Of a stretch of 52,641 nucleotides of DNA, positions 22,504 to 30,409 are shown one piece after another. The position numbers were made by a program, and so were the translations under genes. The first letter of the stretch is position 1. Every line of letters begins with the position of its first letter. The notes beneath the pieces are model-generated. The model was not told the DNA's origin and did no database searches. It saw nothing but the letters and a program-made list of their open reading frames with translations. The DNA comes from a virus, in the IMG/VR virus record IMGVR_UViG_3300025701_001373, positions 1 to 52,641 of that record, one strand, 5' to 3'.

Positions 22504-22980
22504 TTATATAGCTGCCCTACTTACCGTTCCCCTTTTATACCCCAAGTATAGTCCATATAAGTATTCCGATTCTAGTGTTTTTCTTTCATGAGGTACAACT
22601 CCTCCTTCAAAGAAGTATCCGTCACCTACTCCTAAAGTAATCTTTGTAGGTTCTTCATTATAGAATATGAGTAATGGATTCTCTAAAGTATCTGATTGAC
22701 CTAACATAATACTTAACGCAAAATCTGCGCGGCCGTCTATATGTTTCCTTAACACATTCCCTTTCTTATACTTTCTTATCCACCCTTGATACGGAGTTAA
22801 CTCAACACCTACCCTTTCCTGTAAGAATGGTTTTAAATTTCTACATAAATCCATAGCTTTAGGCCAATTATGTAGTATTTGAGAGTTATCTACCTGTCTA
22901 TCTCTGTAGTTTCCTTGAGAGTTAAAGTAGTCGATGAAGTCTTTACACTCTTTTTGAGTAAGTAAATTGTTAAATCTCAT
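22504..22980 (-). CDS. 2OG-Fe(II) oxygenase-like protein (paralog 7)
   Basis: 158 aa with LTQKECKDFIDYF at the start, His80-x-Asp82 and His131 as iron ligands. The basic residue expected about ten positions after the distal His is not there (LYGLYLG); Lys149/Arg150 come late, so 2OG binding may be altered. Ends SRAAI. ATGA-coupled to the SGNH gene upstream of it on the minus strand. Confidence 0.78.
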   Translation of the reverse strand: MRFNNLLTQKECKDFIDYFNSQGNYRDRQVDNSQILHNWPKAMDLCRNLKPFLQERVGVELTPYQGWIRKYKKGNVLRKHIDGRADFALSIMLGQSDTLENPLLIFYNEEPTKITLGVGDGYFFEGGVVPHERKTLESEYLYGLYLGYKRGTVSRAAI

Positions 22981-23600
22981 ATGATTGAAGTATTATTAGT
23001 AATTTTATCTAAAATATACTTATACATATCTTCATGACCTTTCCAAGACCAGTGTAGATTCTGGGTTTTTCCGTTAGTAGCCTCGGTTATTGTTTCGAAT
23101 TTACTAGCTGGATACCAAAAATCAGTATGTTTCCAGTAGTATGTACGTACTTTTCTCCTATTTAACTCTTTTAAGAGTTTTTCTACCATATTTTGATAAA
23201 AGTTTAAATAAAATTCTTCTTTAGGCAGTATTTCGTGGTATATGTAATCAAGTATGTACCTTGAATTGCCTTGTTTATAATTAAAGTACGGGTCGTTAAT
23301 AGTATTAACTCTCTCGCCCGCTTCGTTAAAGTTATGTATTCGTACAGGTCTAGTATCGCTAATAATAACTATATCGTTAGATTTAATACTTTCAAGGTTA
23401 TTAATGAGAGAGTTGATGATCCCTATATTAGATTCTCCACCGTTTGCGGTATTGCGTTCAATTAATTTAAGTTCGGATGAAAGCTTAGTAGTCCATCTGA
23501 GTTTAGGTTTATTGTAATCTAATTGAAAATAGTCATCATCTGGATGACATCCATTACCTCTTGTAAAAGAGTCTCCAAAAAACCAACAACTATTTTTCAT
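22977..23600 (-). CDS. SGNH/GDSL hydrolase
   Basis: 207 aa. FFGDSFTRGNG gives the canonical GDS block I with Ser11; ANGGESN is the block II-like glycine/asparagine segment; LHWSWKGHEDM near residue 181 carries the block V His in an HxxxxGHxxM setting. No signal peptide. First known gene of the minus-strand operon SGNH - oxygenase 7 - oxygenase 6 - FeoA-like. Ends TSII, echoing the oxygenases' terminal Ile. Confidence 0.75.
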   Translation of the reverse strand: MKNSCWFFGDSFTRGNGCHPDDDYFQLDYNKPKLRWTTKLSSELKLIERNTANGGESNIGIINSLINNLESIKSNDIVIISDTRPVRIHNFNEAGERVNTINDPYFNYKQGNSRYILDYIYHEILPKEEFYLNFYQNMVEKLLKELNRRKVRTYYWKHTDFWYPASKFETITEATNGKTQNLHWSWKGHEDMYKYILDKITNNTSII

Positions 23601-23650
23601 AATGTCAATGAACTCTGTGTTTTATATGTGGATCCCTTTATGGGTACGTA

Positions 23651-23809
23651 TTAATCTACGGTCTGTTTCTGTAATTCCTCCCAGGCTCTTTCGTAAACCT
23701 CCTGTAATGACAATTTAGTAGGTAGTTTACGTAGTTCTCCTACTTGGTATAAGAGTTTTAACCTTAATCCTCTATCTTCTGCTTCTAATACTATCTCTTC
23801 TATTGCCAT
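23651..23809 (-). CDS. Hypothetical helical protein, 52 aa
   Basis: The frame continues upstream to an ATG at 23884 (77 aa), but the conserved-looking, charged helical part begins at MAIEEIVLEAEDRGLR, so the ATG at 23809 is favoured. Rich in Glu/Leu with LYQVGELRKLPTKLSLQEVY. No family is recognised. Confidence 0.55.
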   Translation of the reverse strand: MAIEEIVLEAEDRGLRLKLLYQVGELRKLPTKLSLQEVYERAWEELQKQTVD

Positions 23810-23914
23810 CTTATATACAAGATACGATTTATATCTCAGTATGCCAACTGTTTTTATAAGAAACTTGAGGAAATTTTTCGGCAAAATTTTTAGGTATATA
23901 GGGGTGTTATAGTC

Positions 23915-23927
23915 TATTTATAGTAAA
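23915..23927 (+). promoter_or_regulatory. Candidate late promoter, TATTTATANTAAA type
   Basis: TATTTATAGTAAA, 16 nt before the ATG of the third SGNH gene, between divergent genes. On the opposite strand it contains TATAAATA, the T4 late-promoter sequence, so its direction of action is ambiguous. Confidence 0.4.
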
Positions 23928-23943
23928 TTAATAAACAATAGGA

Positions 23944-24747
23944 ATGTTATACGTATTTGGAGATAGTTATCCGGCAGGAGTATGTGAGAAAAAAGAAGAT
24001 AAAGCTTATTATATTGAGAAAGCTTTCCCGGAGTTACTAAGTGCTACTCTCAAAATACCGGTATATAAAGAGGCATTTGGAGGTGCTTCTTGTATGGATA
24101 CTATAAATGCATTGACTTCTAATATTCATAAGTTTAAAAAAGGAGATATAGTAATACTAGCGTTACCTCATTTTGATAGAATAAATCTCCCGGCAAATGC
24201 ATATGCTAACTCAGCAGGTGCAGTTGTAGATAGGAGAAGAAGAGAGGGGGAGCCTAAGCGGAAAACTTTAGTCGGAGTACCGTTATATAATGCGGGGCTT
24301 CAGATACTTTCCGGTGATTATGAGGGAGCTGCTTGGTTTATAAAATTCCTTAAAACAGCGTTGACTCCGGAAGTCTACGGAGGAACAGAAAAAGGGTTTA
24401 AGTATTTTTTAAACTCACTAATAAAGGTTCATGTTGATTTGGGGTATGGGGCGTATGAAAACTATTCTAACTATTACATAGATTGGGCTACTAACCTCTC
24501 GACTTATTTCATAGAGAAGGATATAAACTACATTGTTTACACTTCTCACTGGTGGGCATATATAAAAAAGTTTGTAGCTAGTAGTTGTGAGTGTGGACAC
24601 TGGGATGAAAGGGGACATACTTTGTTTAGTTCTTATTTAGAGGAGTTTTTAAAATCTTATAAACACGGGAATTTTCTAATGTTGCCTCCTGATATATCCT
24701 CTGTTCAGGAAAGGTACTTACTAGGAAATGGACCAAAGCAAATATAG
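23944..24747 (+). CDS. SGNH/GDSL-like hydrolase
   Basis: 267 aa. YVFGDSYPAGV places Ser8 in block I; EAFGGASCMD is the glycine block; GHWDERGHTLFSSYL near 217-231 is the block V region (HxDxxGH). Candidate late motif upstream. Divergent from the minus-strand cluster that also contains an SGNH gene, so SGNH proteins flank this intergenic region on both sides, separated by one small gene. Confidence 0.72.
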   Translation: MLYVFGDSYPAGVCEKKEDKAYYIEKAFPELLSATLKIPVYKEAFGGASCMDTINALTSNIHKFKKGDIVILALPHFDRINLPANAYANSAGAVVDRRRREGEPKRKTLVGVPLYNAGLQILSGDYEGAAWFIKFLKTALTPEVYGGTEKGFKYFLNSLIKVHVDLGYGAYENYSNYYIDWATNLSTYFIEKDINYIVYTSHWWAYIKKFVASSCECGHWDERGHTLFSSYLEEFLKSYKHGNFLMLPPDISSVQERYLLGNGPKQI

Positions 24748-24755
24748 TGAAACCA

Positions 24756-25175
24756 ATGGACCCACATACTTTATTCTCAATCTTCGAACAAGGAGATGAA
24801 GAAGTATATATAGAACATGGAGTAAAAGATGTTCTAGACAATCCTTTTGTTTTAATGGGAATGATACTTAGAGGACTTGAGAACTTTGAGTTAATGGATA
24901 TGATGTATAAAAGAAACTATCCAGAAGAGTATGAAAAGGTAAAGACTGTTATTAAATACAAATACTACAATAAACTATACATATACTTAACGAAGATAGA
25001 TAGTACAAGTTTTAAAGATGAATACACAATAGGAGAAGCTTTTGATAGTGAAAATGTATATAAGGCTTTAGATGACTTAAGAGTGTATTACGAGACAATA
25101 GAAGAATACGAAAAATGTGCTGTCATAAAGAATTTTAGGGAACTTTTAATAGATAAAGTTGTTTCTTTAAAGTAA
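24756..25175 (+). CDS. Hypothetical protein, 139 aa
   Basis: ATG 24756 was chosen; a GTG at 24747 overlapping the previous stop is the alternative (142 aa). Acidic helical protein; the C-terminal ALDDLRVYYETIEEYEKC with later NFRELL is like a UVR-type helical hairpin. No family is recognised. Confidence 0.65.
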   Translation: MDPHTLFSIFEQGDEEVYIEHGVKDVLDNPFVLMGMILRGLENFELMDMMYKRNYPEEYEKVKTVIKYKYYNKLYIYLTKIDSTSFKDEYTIGEAFDSENVYKALDDLRVYYETIEEYEKCAVIKNFRELLIDKVVSLK

Positions 25176-25191
25176 TCTTCTTATCTTAAGG
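25159..25191 (+). promoter_or_regulatory. Early-type promoter
   Basis: TTG 25159-25161 inside the end of the upstream gene, 20-nt spacer, TATCTTAAGG 25182-25191. Confidence 0.72.
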
Positions 25192-25215
25192 TATAATAAT
25201 AAAGGTTATATCGAC

Positions 25216-25488
25216 ATGCAATCAAAATCACTCATTTATTCCTCAGATACCCGCAGGTTACTCTCCCAGGCTATCTACAGTTACCGTAATGATGTTACCG
25301 TATCTTACGATAGTGAAACCAGAAGACTACATATTTCTATACCACATATAGGAGATTACCATATAGATGGGTCTACTGACGTAGTTACTATAGAACATAT
25401 ACGTAGTATTATAGATAAGGAGGATGCTGAACGGGTAGGAAGGGATTTGCAAGGTATTCTTAACGAATTATCTGAAGTATATTTATAA
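25216..25488 (+). CDS. Hypothetical protein, 90 aa
   Basis: Beta-rich N-terminal half (VTVSYDSETRRLHISIPHIG) and helical C-terminal half. The leader has GGTTAT 8 nt before the ATG. No family is recognised. Probably co-transcribed with the lipoprotein gene. Confidence 0.62.
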   Translation: MQSKSLIYSSDTRRLLSQAIYSYRNDVTVSYDSETRRLHISIPHIGDYHIDGSTDVVTIEHIRSIIDKEDAERVGRDLQGILNELSEVYL

Positions 25489-25503
25489 ATTTAAATAAAG
25501 GTT

Positions 25504-26136
25504 ATGAAGAAAAACTCGGGTCAACTTTGCGCGTTCGTCGCGGCGGCGAAGCCGTTATTATTTTTACTATTAACAACTGCTTGCACACCGGATACTACAC
25601 TTTCGACTACTTGTCCAACTGGAGATTGTACAGCTTTTATAGAATTTCCTGTAGAATCTGATGAAAATGGGTATTATCATGTAAAATTAGATTGGACTCG
25701 TGAGTACTTACCTTACTTTTCGGTAGATGCTTATGCAGATCCTACTTCTCCGGAATATCATTATAATAATTCACCTTTCGTAACAGCTAGGTTTGATTCT
25801 AATTTAGTCTGGACGATTGGAGATTCATTGGTCATGCCGGATTACTACTATAACCCTTTCGGTTCTAATAGAACTTCGTCGGGAACCATACTTCCTAGTG
25901 AACATATTGAGGTTTTATTGAGTCAATTTGCAGGAACTAAGGTAAATATTGCACAAAATACCGAAATATACTTCTCAGACCAGAAAAAAGGTAGATTACA
26001 CACAAAAAGAATACTTGGACCTTTTCCTCCAGAGTCTATAGGTGATACAGTCACGGTTTATATGGAGGTATTTTGGGATGCAGGTATGGAATCTCTAGTT
26101 AAAAACCACTACAAACAAAAATTTATCGTAGAATAG
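25504..26136 (+). CDS. Putative lipoprotein, 210 aa
   Basis: Hydrophobic segment (PLLFLLLTTAC) ending in a lipobox-like TTAC at about Cys27, so the mature part may be exported and acylated. The n-region is unusual: codons 9-18 come from a GC-rich palindromic stretch (25529-25554) unlike the surrounding AT-rich DNA, producing GQLCAFVAAAK. The mature domain is beta-rich and unrecognised. AAAGGTTATG leader, read with the upstream gene. Confidence 0.65.
   Translation: MKKNSGQLCAFVAAAKPLLFLLLTTACTPDTTLSTTCPTGDCTAFIEFPVESDENGYYHVKLDWTREYLPYFSVDAYADPTSPEYHYNNSPFVTARFDSNLVWTIGDSLVMPDYYYNPFGSNRTSSGTILPSEHIEVLLSQFAGTKVNIAQNTEIYFSDQKKGRLHTKRILGPFPPESIGDTVTVYMEVFWDAGMESLVKNHYKQKFIVE
25529..25554. repeat. 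GC-rich GAA-loop hairpin inside a coding sequence
   Basis: GCGCG (25529-25533) followed by CGGC-GAA-GCCG (25544-25554). It resembles the hairpin plus GCGC part of the elements at 18764 and 20438 in reversed order, and lies in frame within the signal-peptide codons of the lipoprotein. Confidence 0.5.
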
Positions 26137-26165
26137 TTGATTCTTTAAATTATTCTTCATAACTT
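26137..26165 (+). promoter_or_regulatory. Early-type promoter, degenerate -7
   Basis: TTG 26137-26139 right at the preceding stop, 20-nt spacer, TAACTT 26160-26165. The leader to 26284 is long (about 110 nt) and almost pure A/T. Confidence 0.5.
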
Positions 26166-26275
26166 CATATTATATAATAATAAAATATATATAAGTATAT
26201 AAATATATAAAAATAATAATATAATTACAAGAAAATAATATATAAATAATATAATATTAATTAAATACTAAAAAA
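26166..26275. other. Extremely AT-rich tract
   Basis: Only about five G/C in some 110 nt, with many TATA-type steps. It lies between a promoter-like pair and the HD-hydrolase gene. A DNA-unwinding element or long unstructured leader is possible; no repeats of defined length are seen. Confidence 0.55.
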
Positions 26276-26283
26276 GGTTATCT

Positions 26284-27018
26284 ATGTTACAAGCAGAACA
26301 AATTCAATCAAATTGGGACAAGCATATCAAGATTGTCAACCATTATATTACCGGAGAACGTAAAGAAAAGGTATTAGCAATGTTGGAAAAACTTTCCGAT
26401 ATCTATGTTATGGCTCCTGCTAGTGGTAAATCTTGGTACCACAATGCATTTGCCGGTGGATATGTAGACCATGTTAATAGAGTTGTTCAATATGCTGTTA
26501 AACAGAAGGATTTATACCAACAAATGGGAGGAACTGTTGATTTTACCGATGAAGAGTTGGTATTTGCTGCTTTATTCCATGATTTAGGTAAAATAGGTGA
26601 TGGAGAGAAGCCAAATTACTTACCTCAAACTGATAAATGGAGACAAGATAAATTATCCGAGCAATACACACCTAACCCGGACCTTGACTTTATGTTGATA
26701 CCGGACAGATCTCTATTTGTACTTCAGAAGTTTGGTATACAGGTTAATCAGAAAGAATTCTTAGGTATAAGACTACATGATGGGGTATTTGATGAAGCTA
26801 ACAAAGCTTATTTCTTTAGTTATCAAGAGTCATCTAGACAAAAGACAGGATTAGTGTCTATTTTACATTCAGCAGACTTCTTAGCTTCTAAAGTAGAGTA
26901 TGATATGTGGAAGTCTAATGGAGGTACATCTAAACCTAAAAGTGAAAAAGTAACCTCTACAACAGGTAAGCCAGTTAAAGCTTCAGAAGGGTTAACTAAC
27001 ATGTTAAAAAACTTATAA
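26284..27018 (+). CDS. HD-domain phosphohydrolase
   Basis: 244 aa. His63 (GGYVDHVNRVV) and His99-Asp100 (LFHDLGK) form the HD metal site; DGVFDE and the later HSADFLAS contribute the third His and the distal Asp. HD proteins hydrolyse nucleotides or cyclic nucleotides or act as nucleases; the sequence does not decide between these. It precedes the membrane protein and sigma-factor genes and probably shares their transcript. Confidence 0.82.
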   Translation: MLQAEQIQSNWDKHIKIVNHYITGERKEKVLAMLEKLSDIYVMAPASGKSWYHNAFAGGYVDHVNRVVQYAVKQKDLYQQMGGTVDFTDEELVFAALFHDLGKIGDGEKPNYLPQTDKWRQDKLSEQYTPNPDLDFMLIPDRSLFVLQKFGIQVNQKEFLGIRLHDGVFDEANKAYFFSYQESSRQKTGLVSILHSADFLASKVEYDMWKSNGGTSKPKSEKVTSTTGKPVKASEGLTNMLKNL

Positions 27019-27020
27019 CT

Positions 27021-27326
27021 ATGACACAGTACATAATAATTGGAGTATTAGTTGTATTCTCCGGAATATTATCTTATATTATATTTAACCTATTAAGAAA
27101 AGTAGAGAAGTACGAGGATATCACTTTAGATCAAACCTCATACTTACAGAATATAGCGAACATAATAACAGAATCTCACAACCACCTTTCAACATTAGAT
27201 GAAAATGGGGTATTTCAATCTGATGATGAGGTTGGAGAGTTCTTTAACCAAATGAAAGCAGTGCAGGCAGAACTGGATAAATATATGCTGCCCGAAAATT
27301 ATGGCAAGGAAGAAATCCAAAGCTAA
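27021..27326 (+). CDS. Membrane-anchored small protein, 101 aa
   Basis: N-terminal transmembrane helix (IIIGVLVVFSGILSYIIF, about 4-22) followed by a helical cytoplasmic part with two coiled-coil-like stretches. Starts 2 nt after the HD gene and overlaps the sigma-factor gene by 26 nt. No family is recognised. Confidence 0.68.
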   Translation: MTQYIIIGVLVVFSGILSYIIFNLLRKVEKYEDITLDQTSYLQNIANIITESHNHLSTLDENGVFQSDDEVGEFFNQMKAVQAELDKYMLPENYGKEEIQS

Positions 27327-28005
27327 CTACTTTACCTCAGAGACAGAAGAATATATTGTAAAATATAACGAATCTACCGATCACGAATACAGAGGAAAAA
27401 TATTCACAGATCATATATATTTACCGTTTTATAAATTAGCGGAAAATATTATACATACATTTAAATTCTACTATACAGACGTAGAACAGATAGAAGACCT
27501 CAAACACGAGGTCGTTTCTGTTTTATTAGAACAGAAGATAGATAAGTTTGATCCAACGAATGGAGCCAAAGCTTATTCTTATTTCGGAACTATAGTAAAG
27601 AGGTGGTTAATTAACTACAACAATGTTAACTATAAAAGATTAAAACAAATTGGATCTTTCTCTGATATAGAAGAATCGTACGAAAACACAAATGATCCTG
27701 ATGCACCTGGAATTAAAACGTTAAGTAATTTTGTAGATGAATGGGTAGATGAAATGTATAACGAGATTGATTATATGTTTACAAAACCAAACGAACTTAA
27801 GATAGCTGACGCCGTCTTAACCATATTTAAGACTAGAAATGATCTAGATATATTTAAGAAAAAAGCGTTATACATTTATATTAGAGAAATGACTGATTGT
27901 GAAACACCTCAGTTAACTAAAGTATTAAACGTCTTGAAAAGAAACTTCTACGATAAGTATCAGAAGTATTATGATCTAGGTCTACTTTCCCGAAAACCAT
28001 TGTAA
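27301..28005 (+). CDS. 55: Late-transcription sigma factor (gp55-like)
   Basis: 234 aa. YTDVEQIEDLKHEVVSVLLE and then FDPTNGAKAYSYFGTIVKRW resemble sigma region 2 (the aromatic, positively charged -10-recognition helix) as in T4 gp55, which directs host RNA polymerase to late promoters. It is somewhat longer than T4 gp55 (185 aa). The position immediately before the structural block, with a candidate late motif 4 nt after its stop, fits that role. Confidence 0.78.
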   Translation: MARKKSKANYFTSETEEYIVKYNESTDHEYRGKIFTDHIYLPFYKLAENIIHTFKFYYTDVEQIEDLKHEVVSVLLEQKIDKFDPTNGAKAYSYFGTIVKRWLINYNNVNYKRLKQIGSFSDIEESYENTNDPDAPGIKTLSNFVDEWVDEMYNEIDYMFTKPNELKIADAVLTIFKTRNDLDIFKKKALYIYIREMTDCETPQLTKVLNVLKRNFYDKYQKYYDLGLLSRKPL

Positions 28006-28008
28006 CTC

Positions 28009-28021
28009 TATTTATAATAAA
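28009..28021 (+). promoter_or_regulatory. Candidate late promoter, TATTTATANTAAA type
   Basis: TATTTATAATAAA just after the sigma-factor gene and 10 nt before the first structural-block ATG. Confidence 0.45.
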
Positions 28022-28031
28022 ACTATAAACT

Positions 28032-28409
28032 ATGAGTTTAGATAAAGAAATATTTAAAGGAAAGACTCTATCTGACCTCTTCGGAGAAATATACGACAAT
28101 TCAAAAGACACTAGAGGACAAGTTCAAGGTTTAATTAGAGAATTAAAACCCCTAATAGAGAACATTGGAGATGCGACTTTAATCGTTCCTATGATTAAAG
28201 AATATATGGAGATAGGTGTTAAGAATGACGACGCTTTGATTAAGATGGCCACAATCGTTCAAAGGATAGTAAGCGCAGAAGCTAAAGGTGAGGCTGCAAG
28301 TGAATTTGATTTTTCTGATTTGCAAGATTTATTAGAAGAATCTAATCAATTAGAAGCAGAAGTAAAAGAAGTAGGAGAAAGTAAAGAGGATGGCGAGCCT
28401 AACAACTAA
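28032..28409 (+). CDS. Hypothetical protein at head of structural block, 125 aa
   Basis: Helical and acidic with a Glu-rich tail (LLEESNQLEAEVKEVGESKE). Co-directional, overlapping the gp5-like gene by 20 nt. Likely a virion or assembly protein by position; no family is recognised. Confidence 0.65.
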   Translation: MSLDKEIFKGKTLSDLFGEIYDNSKDTRGQVQGLIRELKPLIENIGDATLIVPMIKEYMEIGVKNDDALIKMATIVQRIVSAEAKGEAASEFDFSDLQDLLEESNQLEAEVKEVGESKEDGEPNN

Positions 28410-29550
28410 CACATACCGGCAATCGGAGATAGATTCTAATAATAGTAACTTTAATCAGTTTACTCCTGTTAGGGTAATTGATGTTATATTAGATGAAACA
28501 CATCCTGAATATGAAAAGTACGATGGTACAAGATGTGTCGGCGGAATAAAATATGCACCTCTAGATAGAAACGTAAAAACAGATAACCCACAAACACTTC
28601 CACTTGCTGTTCCTATGAACGGTAATATAAAAACATTCCCACTAGTAAACGAAATAGTTCTTATCATAACAGCTCCAGATCAGAAACTCACTGTAGGAGA
28701 AGTTAAATCAACTGGTGGACAGGTTTACTATACAGATATAGTTTCAATTTGGAATCACCCACACCATAACGCTACCCCTAGTGAAATTGGGAGAATAGAT
28801 GGAGTAGGGAAAGACTTTAAAGAACAGACTGATATTAACCCTCTTCAACCTTTTCCTGGAGATATTTTACTAGAAGGTAGACAGGGACAGTCGATAAGAA
28901 TGTCTGGTGCAAAACATTTTGAGAATATATATACCAACCAATCCAATGAAGGGGATCCTTTTACAATTATAAGTAACGGTCAAAAATCTGTTGGAAATGG
29001 TACTCAACATATAGTAGAAGATGTTAATGAAGATGACTCTTCAATATACATTATGTCTAACCAGACTGTTCCGTTAACTCAAGCTAGAGATAAAACAAAA
29101 GCTTGGAAAAAAGCACCTACAAAAGCTGATAGGTATGAAGGTTCTCAAGTTATGATTAATGGAGGCCGATTGTATTTTAACTCAAAAGAGGAAAGTACTT
29201 TGTTTTCATCTAAAGAAGCTTTTGGTGTAACATCTAAAACTATTAATTTAGACGCTAAAGACTATATAGCATTAGATGCTGATAAAATCTACTTAGGAGA
29301 AAAAGCATTAAGAGAGGAATTTGAACCAGTTATATTAGGAGAGTCAATGGAAGGATTTCTATACGTACTTCTTTTTAACCTTCAAATGCTTGCTACTGAT
29401 TTACAAGCTGCTACAACTATAGACGGTAAACCAATACCGTTATTAATAACAAGAGGAAAGGTGATGGAGGCTTCTATAAAAGGTCTACAAAACCAAATCA
29501 ACCCTGGAGGGAAGTCTCAACTTAAGTCAAGAAAAGTATACACTGAATAA
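28390..29550 (+). CDS. Baseplate hub/central spike protein, gp5-like
   Basis: 386 aa. Residues about 25-125 look like an OB-fold (VRVIDVILDETHPEYEKY, then KTFPLVNEIVLIITAP), and PGDILLEGRQGQSIRMSG (about 158-175) is the segment typical of T4-like gp5/hub homologs in marine phages. No lysozyme domain is evident, unlike T4 gp5. A beta-strand-rich tail follows. Its neighbours gp25 and gp6 support baseplate assembly. Confidence 0.72.
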   Translation: MASLTTNTYRQSEIDSNNSNFNQFTPVRVIDVILDETHPEYEKYDGTRCVGGIKYAPLDRNVKTDNPQTLPLAVPMNGNIKTFPLVNEIVLIITAPDQKLTVGEVKSTGGQVYYTDIVSIWNHPHHNATPSEIGRIDGVGKDFKEQTDINPLQPFPGDILLEGRQGQSIRMSGAKHFENIYTNQSNEGDPFTIISNGQKSVGNGTQHIVEDVNEDDSSIYIMSNQTVPLTQARDKTKAWKKAPTKADRYEGSQVMINGGRLYFNSKEESTLFSSKEAFGVTSKTINLDAKDYIALDADKIYLGEKALREEFEPVILGESMEGFLYVLLFNLQMLATDLQAATTIDGKPIPLLITRGKVMEASIKGLQNQINPGGKSQLKSRKVYTE

Positions 29551-30392
29551 TGCCACACGGATATTTAAAAGATTTTAAAAGTTTATTAGCACAGTTCTCC
29601 GCAGTAAAAGTTGGAGACCTACTTGCTATGGCTATTCAATATGCTGAACCTAAAGTAAATGAGATAATTAAAGAACTTCTAAACCAATGTCCACCACCAG
29701 AAGTTTTAGAACAAATGTCAAAGACTGTTAACAACGTAAACAGTTTAATGAATAAAGTAGACAGACAGGTTGATCAATTAAATAAAATTCCTAAGAAACT
29801 TGATAAACCTATTAAAGTAGGGAAGGTATTAGTTGAAATATTAGCTCATATGCCTATACCTTCAACAATTGGACTTCCACCAGGACCAGCAGGAGGTGTT
29901 ATAGTTTCAATACCAACTGGAGTTATTCAATCACAATCCCAATTACTATCTTTTACTTCTAGTATGATTAACGCTTTAGAAGATGACCAAAAAGCTATAC
30001 TAGGTATATTATCATCTGCTTCAGGAATATTTACTCCTATTCGTACAAAAATAAGTAGAATAGAAATGCTATTGAGTAGGTGTTTAAATAACCCAAACCT
30101 GTCGGATGAAGATAGAAAAAAGATATTAGACGGGTTACAGGATAAGAACAACTCTACAACAACTGCAGGAGGAATAGGAACAGGCGTAGAGTATACATCT
30201 AATGGAAATGGGAACACGTATACTATTTCTATTGTGACTAATACTGAGACTGGAATAGCAGTTCCTCAAAGACAGGCAGTAGCTAAAGATTTTAGAGGAA
30301 TAGTAGTTCTAAAAGGACCTCTATCCTTCGCTAGCTCAGAACAAGTACTTATAGACGAATTAAAATTTAGAATAGACAATCAACTTCCATAA
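29550..30392 (+). CDS. Virion structural protein, probable baseplate-associated, 280 aa
   Basis: Largely helical with a Pro/Gly-rich centre (LPPGPAGGVIVSIPTG) and a Ser/Thr/Gly-rich linker before a C-terminal beta domain. It lies between the hub and wedge genes, starting at the last base of the previous stop. No family is recognised. Confidence 0.68.
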   Translation: MPHGYLKDFKSLLAQFSAVKVGDLLAMAIQYAEPKVNEIIKELLNQCPPPEVLEQMSKTVNNVNSLMNKVDRQVDQLNKIPKKLDKPIKVGKVLVEILAHMPIPSTIGLPPGPAGGVIVSIPTGVIQSQSQLLSFTSSMINALEDDQKAILGILSSASGIFTPIRTKISRIEMLLSRCLNNPNLSDEDRKKILDGLQDKNNSTTTAGGIGTGVEYTSNGNGNTYTISIVTNTETGIAVPQRQAVAKDFRGIVVLKGPLSFASSEQVLIDELKFRIDNQLP

Positions 30393-30409
30393 ACTAACTA
30401 TTTATATAT

